Shown here: piece after piece, positions 50,172-62,512 of the stretch
How the letters are laid out: the number at the start of each line of letters is the position of its first letter
Numbering within the stretch: position 1 is the stretch's first letter
Source: Whalleya microplaca
Taxonomy: Eukaryota > Ascomycota > Sordariomycetes > Xylariales > Xylariaceae
Direction: 5' to 3'
Assembly (NCBI GenBank): GCA_022497155.1
Contig: MU385726.1
Coordinates: forward strand, 434,001-498,000
DNA: 64,000 bases
Program-made: the position numbers and the translations under genes
The notes under the pieces: model-generated
Told to the model about the DNA's origin: nothing
What the model saw: the letters and a program-made list of their open reading frames with translations, nothing else
Database searches by the model: none

Positions 50172-51360
50172 GCTGTGTACTACCTAAGTAGGTATGATGA
50201 TGCATTTGCTTCTTCTGGAAGAATTTGGATGCTGTCCACCCTGAACCCGGTGAGAAAAATTCTCTGCATTTCTAAAGTCTGAAGTCAGTATCTGTACAGT
50301 ACCTATTACGAGACGAAGTGGCGCGTATAATAGTATGCCCCATCACAGCTTGTCACTTACAGACTTCTATGCTTCCATGTGCACAGCCTGCGCATCCAGC
50401 TAGCCAACCAGAGCTGTCTGACAGAGTCCTGTGTCTCACGAGGCATCCATCACGCTCAGCCTGCATTAATCTGCTGAGCAGGCATGTTGTTGAGTAGCGA
50501 ATTCGCTTCGCCCAGGGTCGGAATTAGTCACATTCAAGTCTCTGTCTGCTTCCATGCAAAGAGCAAAGCCACTATGTATCAAATGGACCTTTCTTGCATT
50601 TGTCTATTCCGCAATGGCTTTCCCGTTGCCTTGCCTCTGCCTTGCTCGCCTGACTGTCTTAAGCGCTTGAACCACGCTCTCGTCTTAGTAGGTATCCGCA
50701 TCTCCCCCCCTTCTCATCGCCAGGTCTAGCTACATACGTGAAGTAGAATTTCTGATAGGTCTTCCATGTTGCCTTGATTCCTGCCAAGCAGCCCGAACCT
50801 AGGTAGCCAGCCCAGCCCAGCCCCCCCTGGTGAATTAGTATTGAGGGGCCATTTGCCGGCTAGTCCGCTGCTGTGGGATGACGACGTCTATTTTCCTGGC
50901 TTACCTACTTGTGGCTTCTATCCCAGGACACAGCTCAATTCCCGGCAAGATTCAGCACTCTGTTCTTCTCATTTAGGTCACTTTGACACCCGACCCGTGG
51001 CCAGGCCCAAGCATCCCGCAACCGCGAGACTGGTCAAATCTTATGACCCTCCATCAACTCATGGTCCTTTGACAACTCCAACTCTATCTCATTTAATCCT
51101 CGCCTACCCTATTCTAACTACCACACGAAATAACACTTATCAAAGCGCTACGAAAGTTTCCAGATTGGCGGGCCGCAGCACGCTACCTATCTGACATAGT
51201 GTCAAAATACTTACTCACACATACATACCTATCTTTACCCCGCTGCAACACCTGTTACACATAAGTAGTGCAGGACCAACTCAATTGACCGCTCCTTGCT
51301 CCCGTTTGTGTCCAAGTAAGACAACTTCCTCGAACACGAGGACGGGAAGACTACAACGAA

Positions 51361-53173
51361 ATGGCGTTCAGAAGTAGCCGGAGCGATTTCAGTGATCGAG
51401 ACTATCCTGGGCCACCGCGGCGGGCTCCGCCGCGAGAATACGATGATGTTGAAATTTTTGAGCAGCGAGAACGTCGTAACCCTCCGCGTCGGGCACCCGT
51501 GAGGGAATATGAAGATGTTGACATTCAAGTTCGGGAACGAGAACGGGACCGGGTAGACCGAACCCCCGCATTTCTCAGAGAAGATGCTAGACGGACTGAA
51601 GCCGGGCCTCTGGTTCTCCGCCAACGCGAGGTAGAGACAGTTGATCGCCGGCGTCCTCCTAGTCCTAGCCCTATTCGATATCGGGAGCGCTTCATTGAGA
51701 GGGAACGTGAGAGCGAACCTTCTATACCGCCAGAGCGTCGGCAGAGCCGGCCGAGATACATTGAACGCTCGCCTTCACCTCCGCCGTCTTCTGTACGAGT
51801 AGAATCCCGCACCGTGGAACGACGGCGCGAGAGGTCGCCGACACCAGATAGGGAGCGCGATCGCGATCTTATTCGCCTCCGCATTGAACGTGAAAAAGAG
51901 CGAGCTCCCTCGCCAAGCCCCTCACCGTCTCCCCCACCACCCCCGCCGGCTGTCATCCGCGGGCCGACGATTGAGCGAGAAGTTATCACGCATTATCGTG
52001 ACATCGACCACGGTAGGTTTTCTATCAAACCATAATTGAGAATTGTGAGAGAGAGCATTTGTTAATCGTTTTTTTAGGTGTTGAACGTGCGAAGCCCCCA
52101 ACTCCGCCTCCCCCGCCACGGCCTGCACCTCCACGTATCACGGAGACGGATATTGACATCTACACGTCGCGCAATGAGACCGACGTTGATGTTGATATCC
52201 GCAACCGCACACGATCCCGCTCCCGGCCCCGCGAGCGACCTCGTCCGCGCCGGCAGCCGTCGTCTTTTGATGACGACGACATAGTCGTGCAGAAGAACCG
52301 CGATCTAGTCCGCGTATCGGAATCTCGCCGCCGAGCGCACTCTGCTGCGCCGCCGCCGAGGGCCGACTACGACGACGAGGCCGAATACATCACCAGCAAG
52401 ATCGACTCTCGGGGCCGCATGGGCGAGGCCTGGAACGGCGCCACGAAGGACTGGGCCATCGTGGACGTGCCGCCGGGCACGGAGCGCGTGAAGATGGACG
52501 GCGTAGGCGGCGGCGGCGCCGAGGTAACCTGGCAGCGATACAACGGCGTGCGACGAGCCAGATTCATCCCCGAACGCGAGGGCACGCCCGTGAGCGAGCC
52601 GGCTCGCGGGCGTGAGCCGTCCCGTGACCGTGACCGAGACCGAGACCGCCTCAGCGTGCAGATATTCGACAGCCGAGACAAGTCGCGTGACCGGGACGTC
52701 GAAGTCGAAGAAATCCAAGACAGGCGGATCTCGATCCGCGACGGCGAGAGAACCCCCGGCCGGAAACGCAACGAGATGTGGACCGAGATCACCAAGGACC
52801 TCGTGGTCCGCGAGGCCATCGAGCGTCTCAACTACGAGTACGAGGAGACCGAGTGGTTTTTCTACGTCATGCAGTACCTGCGCTACGTACGTACTTATTC
52901 TCGTCCCTACCCCATCATCCCCGAGCGTGCCGCACCTTGGAAATCACATGCTAACGTAGCCCACAGGAGGATGTTCTGGAGCTGGTCAACATCTCGGACG
53001 ACATCCGCCGAGCCCGCAGACATAGGGCTCGGGAGATTGAATACGAGCGCGAGTACCGGGACTGGGATCGACGACAGCGCCATCGCCGGTCCGTCAACTG
53101 GGATAAGGTCGATGACGAGCTGATCGTCGAGCGCGACGTCTATCGCCCAGCGCCTCGCGGATACATCCGCTAA
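51361..53173 (+). CDS. Arg/Ser/Pro-rich protein with conserved C-terminal domain (DUF8035-like)
   Basis: Exons 51361-52012, 52078-52886 and 52967-53173 join in frame to 555 residues; the second intron has a GCTAACG branch and CACAG acceptor. The first 330 residues are low complexity: repeated RERERD, REYDDV, RRAP, SPSPSP and an eight-Pro run, with acidic Asp pairs, predicted disordered. The C-terminal third is ordered: AWNGATKDWAIVDVPPGTERV, then WTEITKDLVVREAIE, EETEWFFYVMQYL, then EDVLELVNISDDIRRARR, ending in Arg-rich REIEYEREYRDW. That block resembles the fungal domain catalogued as DUF8035; I name it from memory and am only moderately sure. SR-like composition would suit RNA-binding or a condensate protein, but no function is shown by the sequence. 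Confidence 0.85.
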
Positions 53174-54719
53174 GTAAGCCCCATGCGATGTCATTCCCAG
53201 ACGAGGAGCAGACGCCGTGTAACGGTTTGCTACCCGGTTCGCTTCTTGGAGATGACGGAAAGGCCATTCAGACAGACTGAGGGCATTCGGTATGTCTGCC
53301 GGGAGGACGGTCTCAAGAACGCACGAACCTCCTCGACCACGGCTGCGGAAGACAAAAGCAGCGGCTCACTCAACAACCTTCCTCGGGTGGCGATTTAGGG
53401 ATGGAACGAGTCTCATGGTAATAAGGATATTTCTGATATATAGGTCTATACTGGTACTTTCATACAGGATTGGAATACGTAGTGTTTGTCGCGTTTTTCT
53501 TATTTTTCTTTTCACCTAACGACGGTACGGTTTACGAAGCTAAAGCATAGCGATGAGGACGTGTGGATGTGGACGAGATGGATATTCCTGTATCTAGACT
53601 GCGAGCAGTACCGAATTGATGACTTATGACTAGATACCGCCTCTCAGGTGCGTGTGCAGTTGCGTGAAGCGCTTGATGTTTGTTTGATCTGGGAAATCTA
53701 ATTCGATCCATCTTGTGTGTGTGACCTCGGACTACCTAGCTCGCTTACCGAGACTCGGTTACCCCTTTGATAGACGGCCCTACTGGTACAAGGTTCGAGG
53801 CAACGGGTTCTCCATACGCAAGGGATCTTGTCTCTGGCTTAGCTAGTGTTCATAGCCCAGAACCCGAGAATAACCTACAGTTCAGGAAAGGTTCTTATGC
53901 TTCGGGGTTTCGAATCCGAGAAAATGTCGCTGAGTCGGCCCGGAGGGTTGATAGATGGTCTAGGAGGTAAATGAAGTATGAACTAGCGAGGTATGATGTG
54001 GATGGTGGTATTGAAGTTTACCATATCAAAAGTTAATCACTGGTCTGGTAATATCATTGTGGTTCCTTTGATACTGCGGTATGTCATTTATTGACTGACC
54101 CGAGACCCGCCCATCACGAGTGTGAAGTATCTGCATCCAGGTATGGCTGTTACCAACACCTATTCCCTTTCCCTTGCGCGTGCGGTACTGAATTGGCCTA
54201 TTTCCTGGAGACAAGTTTAGAAATAAGCATTAGCTGTAGACTAGCGTGGTATACTGTATTGTTTTACTGACAGCTGCAGTTGTATTGTTCTTCAAATGTT
54301 AAGCTCTTCGCGGGGTTTGGTTTTTTAAAGGTATTGGTGCTGTAGTCTGTAGTGTTTTAAGATGTTGTGATAGATTAGTATCGGTGATGGTACATTGAGT
54401 CATATGTTATTAGATTGTAATATGATTATGGAATACTTACCTTGTTTCTTGTACGGGGGACTGACTGATTGGAATGACATTTACTTTTGGTCTGCAAAGG
54501 ATGTATTTTCCCAGGCTCACCATTATCACAGAAGAGAGAGATGGTATTGAAATTACATATAGGCTTCCGAGAAGAGAACAATATTGAAACTGGGTACCTA
54601 GATAGCAAAGTTGTGAAGTCATCGATATATGATCTTGTCGAAATTCTCCTGACCAGCCCAAGCCTGCAACAAATAATAGTCCATTCAATACGGATTTAAG
54701 ACAATAATCAATATTTGTC
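53174..54719. other. Intergenic region, no gene seen
   Basis: About 1.5 kb between the convergent Arg/Ser-rich gene and the ankyrin gene. Its short open frames have no recognisable motifs. Confidence 0.5.
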
Positions 54720-57444
54720 TCAAACCAGGAATTCATCGATTTCAAGGGTATAGCTATAACAGTAATCTCCAACAAAAGGGTCCGTCCCAAGTCGCGTTCT
54801 CGACACCTCGATAAACTCCTCCAACGACTCGATGGCAGCTTCTATCATTTCCTCCTTGATTTGGACATCGATAGCTCGGAACGTTCTGAGCTCAGTCGGA
54901 ATGTTCCAGTGCAGCTTTTCTTGGATGATTGGCCGCAGTGCCTCTCGTGCATCCGTGCAAGCATGCGTCTTCAGATGTTGGATGACGGTTTCCAGAGTCT
55001 CGATCTCGGCACGTAGGTAGCGATCTCTTGCGCCTCGGAGTAATCGTCGGAATGCTTCGATGTCGGCGTGTTCGGGTTTGGTAACCTCGCCTGGTAGCAT
55101 GGCCGGGTGTTCTTCCATCCTCCACATGAAAGTATCCAATGGCGTGCCCCCGCCCTCATCTCGCACGCGCACATCCACGGTGAACTCGGACTGTTCGATA
55201 AGGTCGATGATTTCAGCATTTGCAAAAAGTGCAGCATCGTGTAAACTATTGCGCCAGTTAGGGGAATCATCGAACTTGCAACCAGCGTCAAATAGCAGCC
55301 GAGTCATGCAAACGTTGTTGTTGCGCGCTGAATTGTTCAGCAGCATCCTACCGTCAAAGTCCTTCGTCTCGCGATCCTCGCCCGCTTTGCGTAGCAGCTG
55401 CATCTTCTCTCCTACATCTTCAGCATCAGGATAACACGCAAGGGAGTGTAGTAGATTGATAGCGTATAGGGAAATGGTAAGTTGAGGGCCATGCTTCAGG
55501 AGAAGGGAAACCACTTTCGCCGAGCCCCTGACAGGCGAGCCTATTGCACGGTGCAATGCAGTCGCACCTTCCTTATCACTCCTATTGATGTCGCAGTCAC
55601 TTTTAATCAATATTTGAACACAATAGAAGTTACCTTCCCATGCCGCATTCATCAGTGGGGTTTCATTTCTATAATCTCGGACGTTCATGTTTGCACCGTG
55701 GGAAATCAAAGTGTGGATGGCGCTGATGTTTCCATTCGACGCCGCCCAGTGCAAAGGCGATCGACCGAGGTCATCAAGAGCATCGATCGTTTCGGGGCAT
55801 TTTTTCAAGGCCGCCAATAGATCACCGCGGCCTTGTGCTGCTTCGTGGATTGGCCAGGACTCGTCTGCATACTCCTCGTCAAGTGCGGCGACCTTTTGCA
55901 ATATAGCGATATCTCTGTCTGGGTGCCTAAAAAAGTGCAGCCTCTGCCTGGCGTCGATGGCTGCCTGTCTGTTTAGATAGGTAGTGAGCAACGAAGCCTG
56001 AAGTAACTATAAGGTAGCACCTGCCTTCCTCTTTCAGTTCCGCGCAAAACCGACTGCCACTCTTCTAAGAGCATAGATATTATTTCCAATTGGTAGCATA
56101 CTACAGAATACTAGAATTTACTGTTAGTTTATGTTGAATATAATCACCTGTTAATACAACTCACTTGGAGAACATCATAACCTCCAATATCGATATCAAA
56201 AGGGAAGATCTCTCTTTCAACCAATGCGCGGCGCACTCTTTCAATTTTCCCCTTCTCGACGTCATTCCAGATAGCATCGTCAAAGGGAATTAAGCGGGAT
56301 ACATGCAGGTGAAATGAAGAGCCAGGTCCAGTGAGACTCCCCAAGGCTATCTTCGCTTCGAGAGCGGAGGAGCAAAACCATAACGGGAAACGAAGGTTGA
56401 TGTAGGTGGGATCATGAGCCCGTCGGCATGTACGTATATCACAACCTCGTGTACCTGACCATACAGCGCAGTTGTAGGCACTCATAAGCCACCCGTATAT
56501 CGGCGAGCTGGCGGCCGAAGATTGGTGCTGAGACCGGCGCGAGTGGCACTGGCATGTACAGTCTCGAGTACAACCCCTGCGAATAGCAGCTGTGACTTGA
56601 AGCAGTGGCTCGTGAGTCTGAGGCTGGTTTGTATTGTTCCCGTTTGCGTTGCCTGGCAGGCCTAACTCCTGAAACTCGTCAGATAATATAGCAATATCAG
56701 TGCTATTCGTGCCTGCATCGATGCTTGGGTTAAGTGCCTTATTGCTGGCCATGTTTGATGTAATGTTCTCGTTGCTCTGGATTACTTGACCCGGGAATTG
56801 TAACAAGGCTTGACGAGTCCTTGTCGGTGGCGCATGAGTTGTCACTACCGTATGGACTTCCACTATCATCTTACCATAAGACCTAGAGCTCTGTTAGCGT
56901 AGGGTTTGAGATATTTGTAAGCCAGAAAACAGATTGAGCATACATTATAGTAGACAGATAAATATGGCTCATGATTGATTGTAGACGTTCACGGCTCTTC
57001 CTAGTCCTAGCGCTCAGCGAGGCGATCTTCGGCCTGTAGCGTAACCATTTGAGTCTGGAAGCTTTTCCTTCATCGTTTTGGTCACCTGCCCTCTGAAACT
57101 TGTTTGCGATCTTCCTGAGTTCTGATATAACGGAGGACAGATCAGTCTCGATATTGTCTAGCAGGAGAAGTTGTGAGCGCTGCAAAGTAGATGCTGGATC
57201 ATGGGCTGGTGAATGCTGTACTATCTCTCTCATGCGGATGCCAAGTGAATTCAAAACTTCAAGCTAGAAAGTTTAGCAATTTGAGTTCGAGAGGTAAAAT
57301 CATGCTGAAACTGACCTCATTTAGTAGGATTAACACCTCTTGCTTACTGTTAGCTAGGGATATAAGCACCTCTATAATCTTTGGCGTAGCTGCGAGTGCT
57401 TGGCCGATCGCTATGAAGCTGGCGATCCCTGCGATTACCTCCAT
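54720..57444 (-). CDS. Helo-like/STAND-type N-domain protein with ankyrin repeats
   Basis: Exons 57444-57316, 57263-56944, 56882-56165 and 55964-54720 join in frame to 803 residues. The N-terminus MEVIAGIASFIAIGQALAAT, followed by a helical region to about residue 150, matches the fungal N-terminal domain found in front of STAND/NACHT and ankyrin proteins (Helo-like). A Cys/His cluster GCTRDCTCQCH occurs at about 253-263. Ankyrin repeats run from about residue 450 to 560 (GRSPLHWAASNGN, NETPLMNAAWEGN, GATALHRAIG), with further divergent ones to about 660, then a charged helical tail. No NACHT/NB-ARC P-loop is seen. Related domain proteins act in fungal self/non-self and cell-death signalling; a role here is inference. 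The third intron (200 bp, acceptor ACAGACAG) is the least certain junction. Confidence 0.8.
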
Positions 57445-59870
57445 ATTGTGAGTACTCTCCAATACGTGTCTCTTATGACGACAATCCGTCGGGCTAGATG
57501 GCGGACAGCAAAGTTCATTGAAGGGGAGGTAGCCCGTAGAGATGGGACTCACGAGCTCTTATGGCAAAGTGACTGCATATCTTTCATGTTGTGTACCGTC
57601 AACCGGCCACTCAGGCCTTCTCAGGATATGCAGGCTCTCATATAATACCTAATCGTAGAGGTAGGCTGACAGGCTCAGTCGGGCCAAGGGTTGTGGCGCA
57701 GAGGCTGTCGATCTTATTCCATCCTGAGTGTCAATTGCTACCCCTTATGGTGCCAACCAGAAAAGCCGCATGATAGAGACCAGAATATATTTCAGACTCG
57801 TAAATCTGTTTTCCGGGGCATGTGGATATATCTTTGACATTTATATGACAGTCATGACGTGGTTTAACTATTTAATGAAGATGAAAGTGTCGTAAATATA
57901 CTGGAACTTAAATGGCGTGCTTCGGCTCTTGAAGCTCCTTTTTTTCATCAGATACATGGCATGTACGTCAAGAGAATGATGTCTGCTGCTTCCGCCTTAC
58001 CCATGTTTCTACGAAGTATGATTTACCCGTGGGGTTCATGTATGATTCGCCATGACGGCAAGTTCCCAATCTGCCTATGAACAAGCGGACCTGTAAGCTG
58101 CTCAGTCCACGGAAACACTGCCACAGCAAGACGCCATGCTGTAGGAAATTCCGCGCACGGTCGTCTTCCCCGTACGCCTTTGACTCAAAAGAGCTGAATG
58201 GTAATATTGTTACGGTGACTTTAACTCATGCTACCGTCCCATCTGAGGTACCCAAAGCTAGTAATCATTCGTTGAGTACAGGGAAAGTTATTGCAATGAA
58301 AGGGTATCAACTGGATCTAGCAAAGATATGGATCAAGGCTGACTTGATACGTGAGCTCCCTTTGGAGTAGAATGTACGAAGAGCAATGTTTACAAGCCCC
58401 ATCAGTGCCATTGGAGTTCATATTATATTATCTGAACGTTGGTTTGTATGGCGTACAAAACAAGCTTCTCGACTAGCATTAGCACCGCTTAACTGTGGTG
58501 GCAGTGTTAGGTTCCTCGCCTACCCCAATATACAAGGGCGAACGCGACAGTAGCATCTCCTTCTGCGCCTCGCATTTATCTACTTGAGCCGTACCTAGAC
58601 GTAACACAAGGGCATTGGGGGTAGAAGACCAGCAAGTGAACTCCGCCACCACATACACCCATAGATCTTTCTTCCTCGAATCACTATCGCGAAATGAAAC
58701 GCAGCCGCCGTGACTAATAAAATAAATCCGGTTTGGATTATCACTCCTACCATCTGTATAGCAGTCGTCTTTTCCAACTGCTGGCGATAGGGCATTCTGG
58801 GTTCTACATATCACATGGGCACCTACCCAGTACATAGCCTTACGATAGGGGAGGGCTTGGGCGCCGGCGTTGAGGCAGAGAAGCCTAGCTTCTGTGGCAA
58901 TTCAAATGCAGACATCCTAGTCAAGCATGTCACAGTCGGCGTAGCTAGAGCACGCGTGTTGACGGGAGCGGGCAGAGAGCAAGTACTTCCTCTTCGGAGT
59001 TGGTTTTGGGCTGCAGATGTCACATTGCGGGAGTGGTACCCTACACCTTGTGGCGTGATTAATAATGATGTTTATATGCTAAAGGTATTATTCGATAGCA
59101 GATTTGTAGTTTGCGGATAGATTAGAGGACCGCCTTGAGGCTAGATATATGGAGAGAGGCTAGAGCAAGGGGCCTTCAAGGCACTCAACCGACGGTGCCG
59201 GATCAAGCAATCGAGAACGCTTCTGGAAATACACTCTATACGATAGACTCCCGCCTTATCGATCATTCTACCTCACCATTAGATAAGAGTAGTGATTATT
59301 ACTGGACTTGGATTTTGGCCTACGGTTTTGTAATCCGTGTAGTGTTTGAGCGAATCTAGCATCAATTGGAAAGACTACGAGGATCGGGCAATCGCATTCT
59401 CAGCAGTTGTCTAGTCCCTAGATTAGTTCTATTCATAAATGAAGTTGTTGCCCAAGGAATTACTTCAGAATGTTTTATACCGGAAAGGGGGTTGCTCCAA
59501 GAATTGGAAATCGTAAAGACGGAATGGTGACCTGATCTGATTATCGTCTTAGCACTATAGATTTACTCAGATATCATATCCTAGAGCCCACGACGGCTGC
59601 GAACAAATATGCCTCTCACAATCAATCTATCCCATCAAATACTGCTAAACAAGCCCCATTCATCGATTGAATTCATTGCGGGAACTAATCCATGTTTCCT
59701 CCTACCAACGCCATTTAATGCACCATGTCCTATCGTCACTGCTCCTCGAGAGCAACCACGGAACCATCCTTGCATGTCAATACGCGTATAGGTCCCATAA
59801 AACTCCGAACGATGAGAAACCCCATCGTAGAACCATTGGCACGAAATAGCCAAGTAGAAGCGTTTCGGGC
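57445..59870. other. Intergenic region, no gene supported
   Basis: About 2.4 kb. Open frames of 60-118 codons exist, for example minus strand 58479-58835 and plus strand 58077-58370 and 58815-59120, but none shows a known motif, splice structure or good codon pattern. The proximal part carries the ankyrin gene promoter. Confidence 0.45.
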
Positions 59871-61200
59871 TTACGCGTGTCTTTCGCGGGCTTGCGCAAA
59901 CTGTTGTCTCTGAAGCTCCTCCAATTGATCCATCGTGTATCCACTCGTCTCCAGCTTGTTGCCCCTCTTTTCTCGAACCTGAAATGGTCAGAAACTGCAC
60001 GCTTAGGTTGGTTGACAAGATTTGACCATACCTTCTGGGTCTCTTTGTGTTGCGCGGCGGCCTCGAGGACAGCTGGGATGTACTCGCTGAATCCCAGAGT
60101 ATCTAGCGCCTTCGTTATGTGATCGCAAGCAATTGTCTTCTTTGCTTCTTTCTCCGAGATCTCATTTGCTTCGGAGGACACAAGAGTGATGAACTCCACA
60201 CAGCACTCGATAAGCAAGTCACGAGCTTCCTTAGAGAACGAAACGCCCGTAGACGGAGGAAGAATCTCGCTAACGATCTTCTGGACAGTCGCTGTTACTT
60301 GGTTAGAAACAATAAACCTGTGGATGTCGACATGTGAAGATATTGGAGGTTCCATTCAGAAGCCAGCCATTGTAAGCTGGCTGGGCCGAAGTTAAAGAAG
60401 CCAACGCAAGCGACGGATTACATACCTTTGGGAAGAGACAGGTCATCACTGCCTAAATGCCAACAAGTTAGTAAATCATTATTCTCTAGAGGTTGAAAGG
60501 AAAAATTGGTGAGAAAGAAAAGAAAAAGCAGATACCAAATCCGTCAACAGATGCCCAATAGGTTGTTGTCTTGGAACGCATAGTGAAAGTAGGAAAAAGC
60601 CAGAAAATAGGTACTTGAGGCTAAAATGGGCAAGGTAAAATAAGAGAACTGGTGCTGGACGAGGGTGAAAGGATTCATGTATTAAACGAGAAACCTGCGA
60701 CTGTAGCCAGAGACTAAGGTTCTATCTCATTTATTATTGATTGTGTGGTGAATCTAGGCATCCAGTAGCATTAACCTCTATGCACTTGCCACACAAAGGA
60801 AAAGTCACAGGGTCAGGATAAGACAATGACTCCTACCGCATCTCAACGTAGGCTGCAATGCAGAGGTAGGTAGTCCGTGATCAAACCTCCACCACTATGC
60901 TTGTCACCACCAAGGGACGTGACGCTTGAAAATGACAACCCCAACTGTGTTGGCCTGTACCTTATGCCCATGCGTTGGTGATGGAAGTCAGATTGTGTCG
61001 AGGGTGGACAATGACAGAGGTGTACTCGGTTGGAGCTGTGGCGAACAAACAGCTTCGTCCATCATTTGAGCAACAATGCAGTGATGTAATGGACAACGGG
61101 CCATTGATTATCAAAAATAGTAGACATAGGAATTTGTAGAGGATGAACGCATGTTAAAAATGGAGTAAGATAACTTACCTCCATACTCGTGATCGGACAT
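59871..61200 (-). CDS. NCB2: Negative cofactor 2 complex subunit beta (NC2-beta/Dr1)
   Basis: Nuclear histone-fold protein that pairs with NC2-alpha, binds TBP on DNA and represses or tunes RNA polymerase II initiation. Exons 61200-61179, 60452-60426, 60291-60032 and 59978-59871 join in frame to 138 residues, the usual length. The protein starts MSDHEYGGSDDLSLPKATVQ and carries the conserved core ILPPSTGVSFSKEARDLLIE, CCVEFITLVSSEAN and EKEAKKTIACDHI, then GFSEYIPAVLEAA. The last exon gives VREKRGNKLETSGYTMDQLE... ending ARERHA. The two first exons are tiny (22 and 27 nt) and are supported by the match to the family N-terminus. Intron 1 is 726 bp, far longer than any other here. A simple open frame would miss both ends of this gene. 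Confidence 0.93.
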
Positions 61201-62512
61201 GATGAATTAAGTCGACGGGATCGCAAAGACTACCAGTTAATATATGGTGCTGCGCCAAGGGCTTAAAGGCCGTCCTTAAAAGGCTTGTGGAATGGGCACG
61301 ATGTATGTGCAGATTAGGATGCAGGAACAGCTTGTGTCGACGTTAGGAGACAGGAAACAATGTAACTGCTTTCATTGAAGTCAAAGAAGCATGGGGGCTA
61401 GACGATGTTTTGTATTGATGCTGCAGCCCAGCGTGCCAATGATTGGGGTGGAGCTGTGGCTAAATATAGGCCGTAATAGCCAGTGAGTAAGGCTCTGTGG
61501 CGCAGCAAACGCCTGACCTAACAGCTACCTAGTCTGCTACCAAATTTTTAGGTTTTTTGTCATTTCTCCTTCTTTTCCTTTTCCTCTCATCACAACAAAT
61601 TATTCTGCAATCTTACGGAGTGCCTCCTCCTTTCCAACCTTGAGAATTAATTGCACTTTGCAAAGTACCTGGCATTGGTCTTAATATTGAAACAATCTTT
61701 TCGAGTATTCTGGACTACTTTGGATGCTATGCGAAGGGTCCTTGCTGTGTTGTAGCGGGATATGCGAGAGCCTTCACTGATTTGACAAAATATTCCAGGT
61801 CTTGTTTTGGACATTCCTAGGTATGTGTATCTCATTTTCTCCCTTACTTACCACTCTCTTCTATGATGAGCACATTGTCGCCCCAGTCTTACTACAGCCT
61901 CAATGGCCAACATGGTGATGGACACGTCAAGCCAAACAGACATTGCTGAACCCAAAAGAGAATATATATCATTTATTGCTACTGCTTGGATGATTACCCT
62001 TTCACTGACAACAAAATTCTACAGGCTACGCCACTCTCTACCCAAAGGTATGTCCGTTACGAGGCTCGCATTACGATTTCTGTCAGCATGATGTCGAATA
62101 CCTATATGTACTATCAAATACCGACTCTACATATGACGGATCAATATTTCCCTGATCAATCTACCATCTATTGGTTTCATGACAATATATTCATTACGCA
62201 TGAGGAAGCTGGCGCTGATATTTTAATGTTGCAATAGTAGAGAAGCATGAGCAATGCTGAGGTCGATTTATACTGGCTTTTTGATGGAAGCTCAACTCGT
62301 AAGGTATGCATTGTAATTGGATCCCCCTAGACTAGATGCTTGTGATGACTCAACTCTATTTCCACTGAATTTCCCCATGTCGAAATTCATATTGTCTTTT
62401 CATCTTTCGACTGAAGCAAATTCTAGTTCTATTCCTGTATGATATGTATAAAGCATATGTATCCATGCTGACCTGCCATGCAGTAGTACCGGATCTATGT
62501 ATTATTCCCTCT
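61201..62512. other. Intergenic region, no gene seen
   Basis: About 1.3 kb containing the NC2-beta promoter; T/C-rich around 61560-61590. No coding signal or repeat recognised. Confidence 0.5.

Larger units (their letters stand above)
46636..51360. other. Gene-poor 4.7-kb interval
   Basis: I find no supportable gene. Open frames are short and lack family resemblance. Contents: a solo LTR at 48541-48689, a 13-bp tandem duplication (ATATGCAGCAAGT, 50146-50171), and, from about 50.4 kb on, pyrimidine-rich sequence consistent with promoter and 5' UTR of the Arg/Ser-rich gene that starts at 51361. Composition is ordinary, not RIP-like. Confidence 0.55.

Noticed and set aside
58077..59120. Several 60-118 codon open frames on both strands
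   Set aside because: No motifs, no splice partners and no consistent strand; likely chance frames in GC-balanced non-coding DNA.
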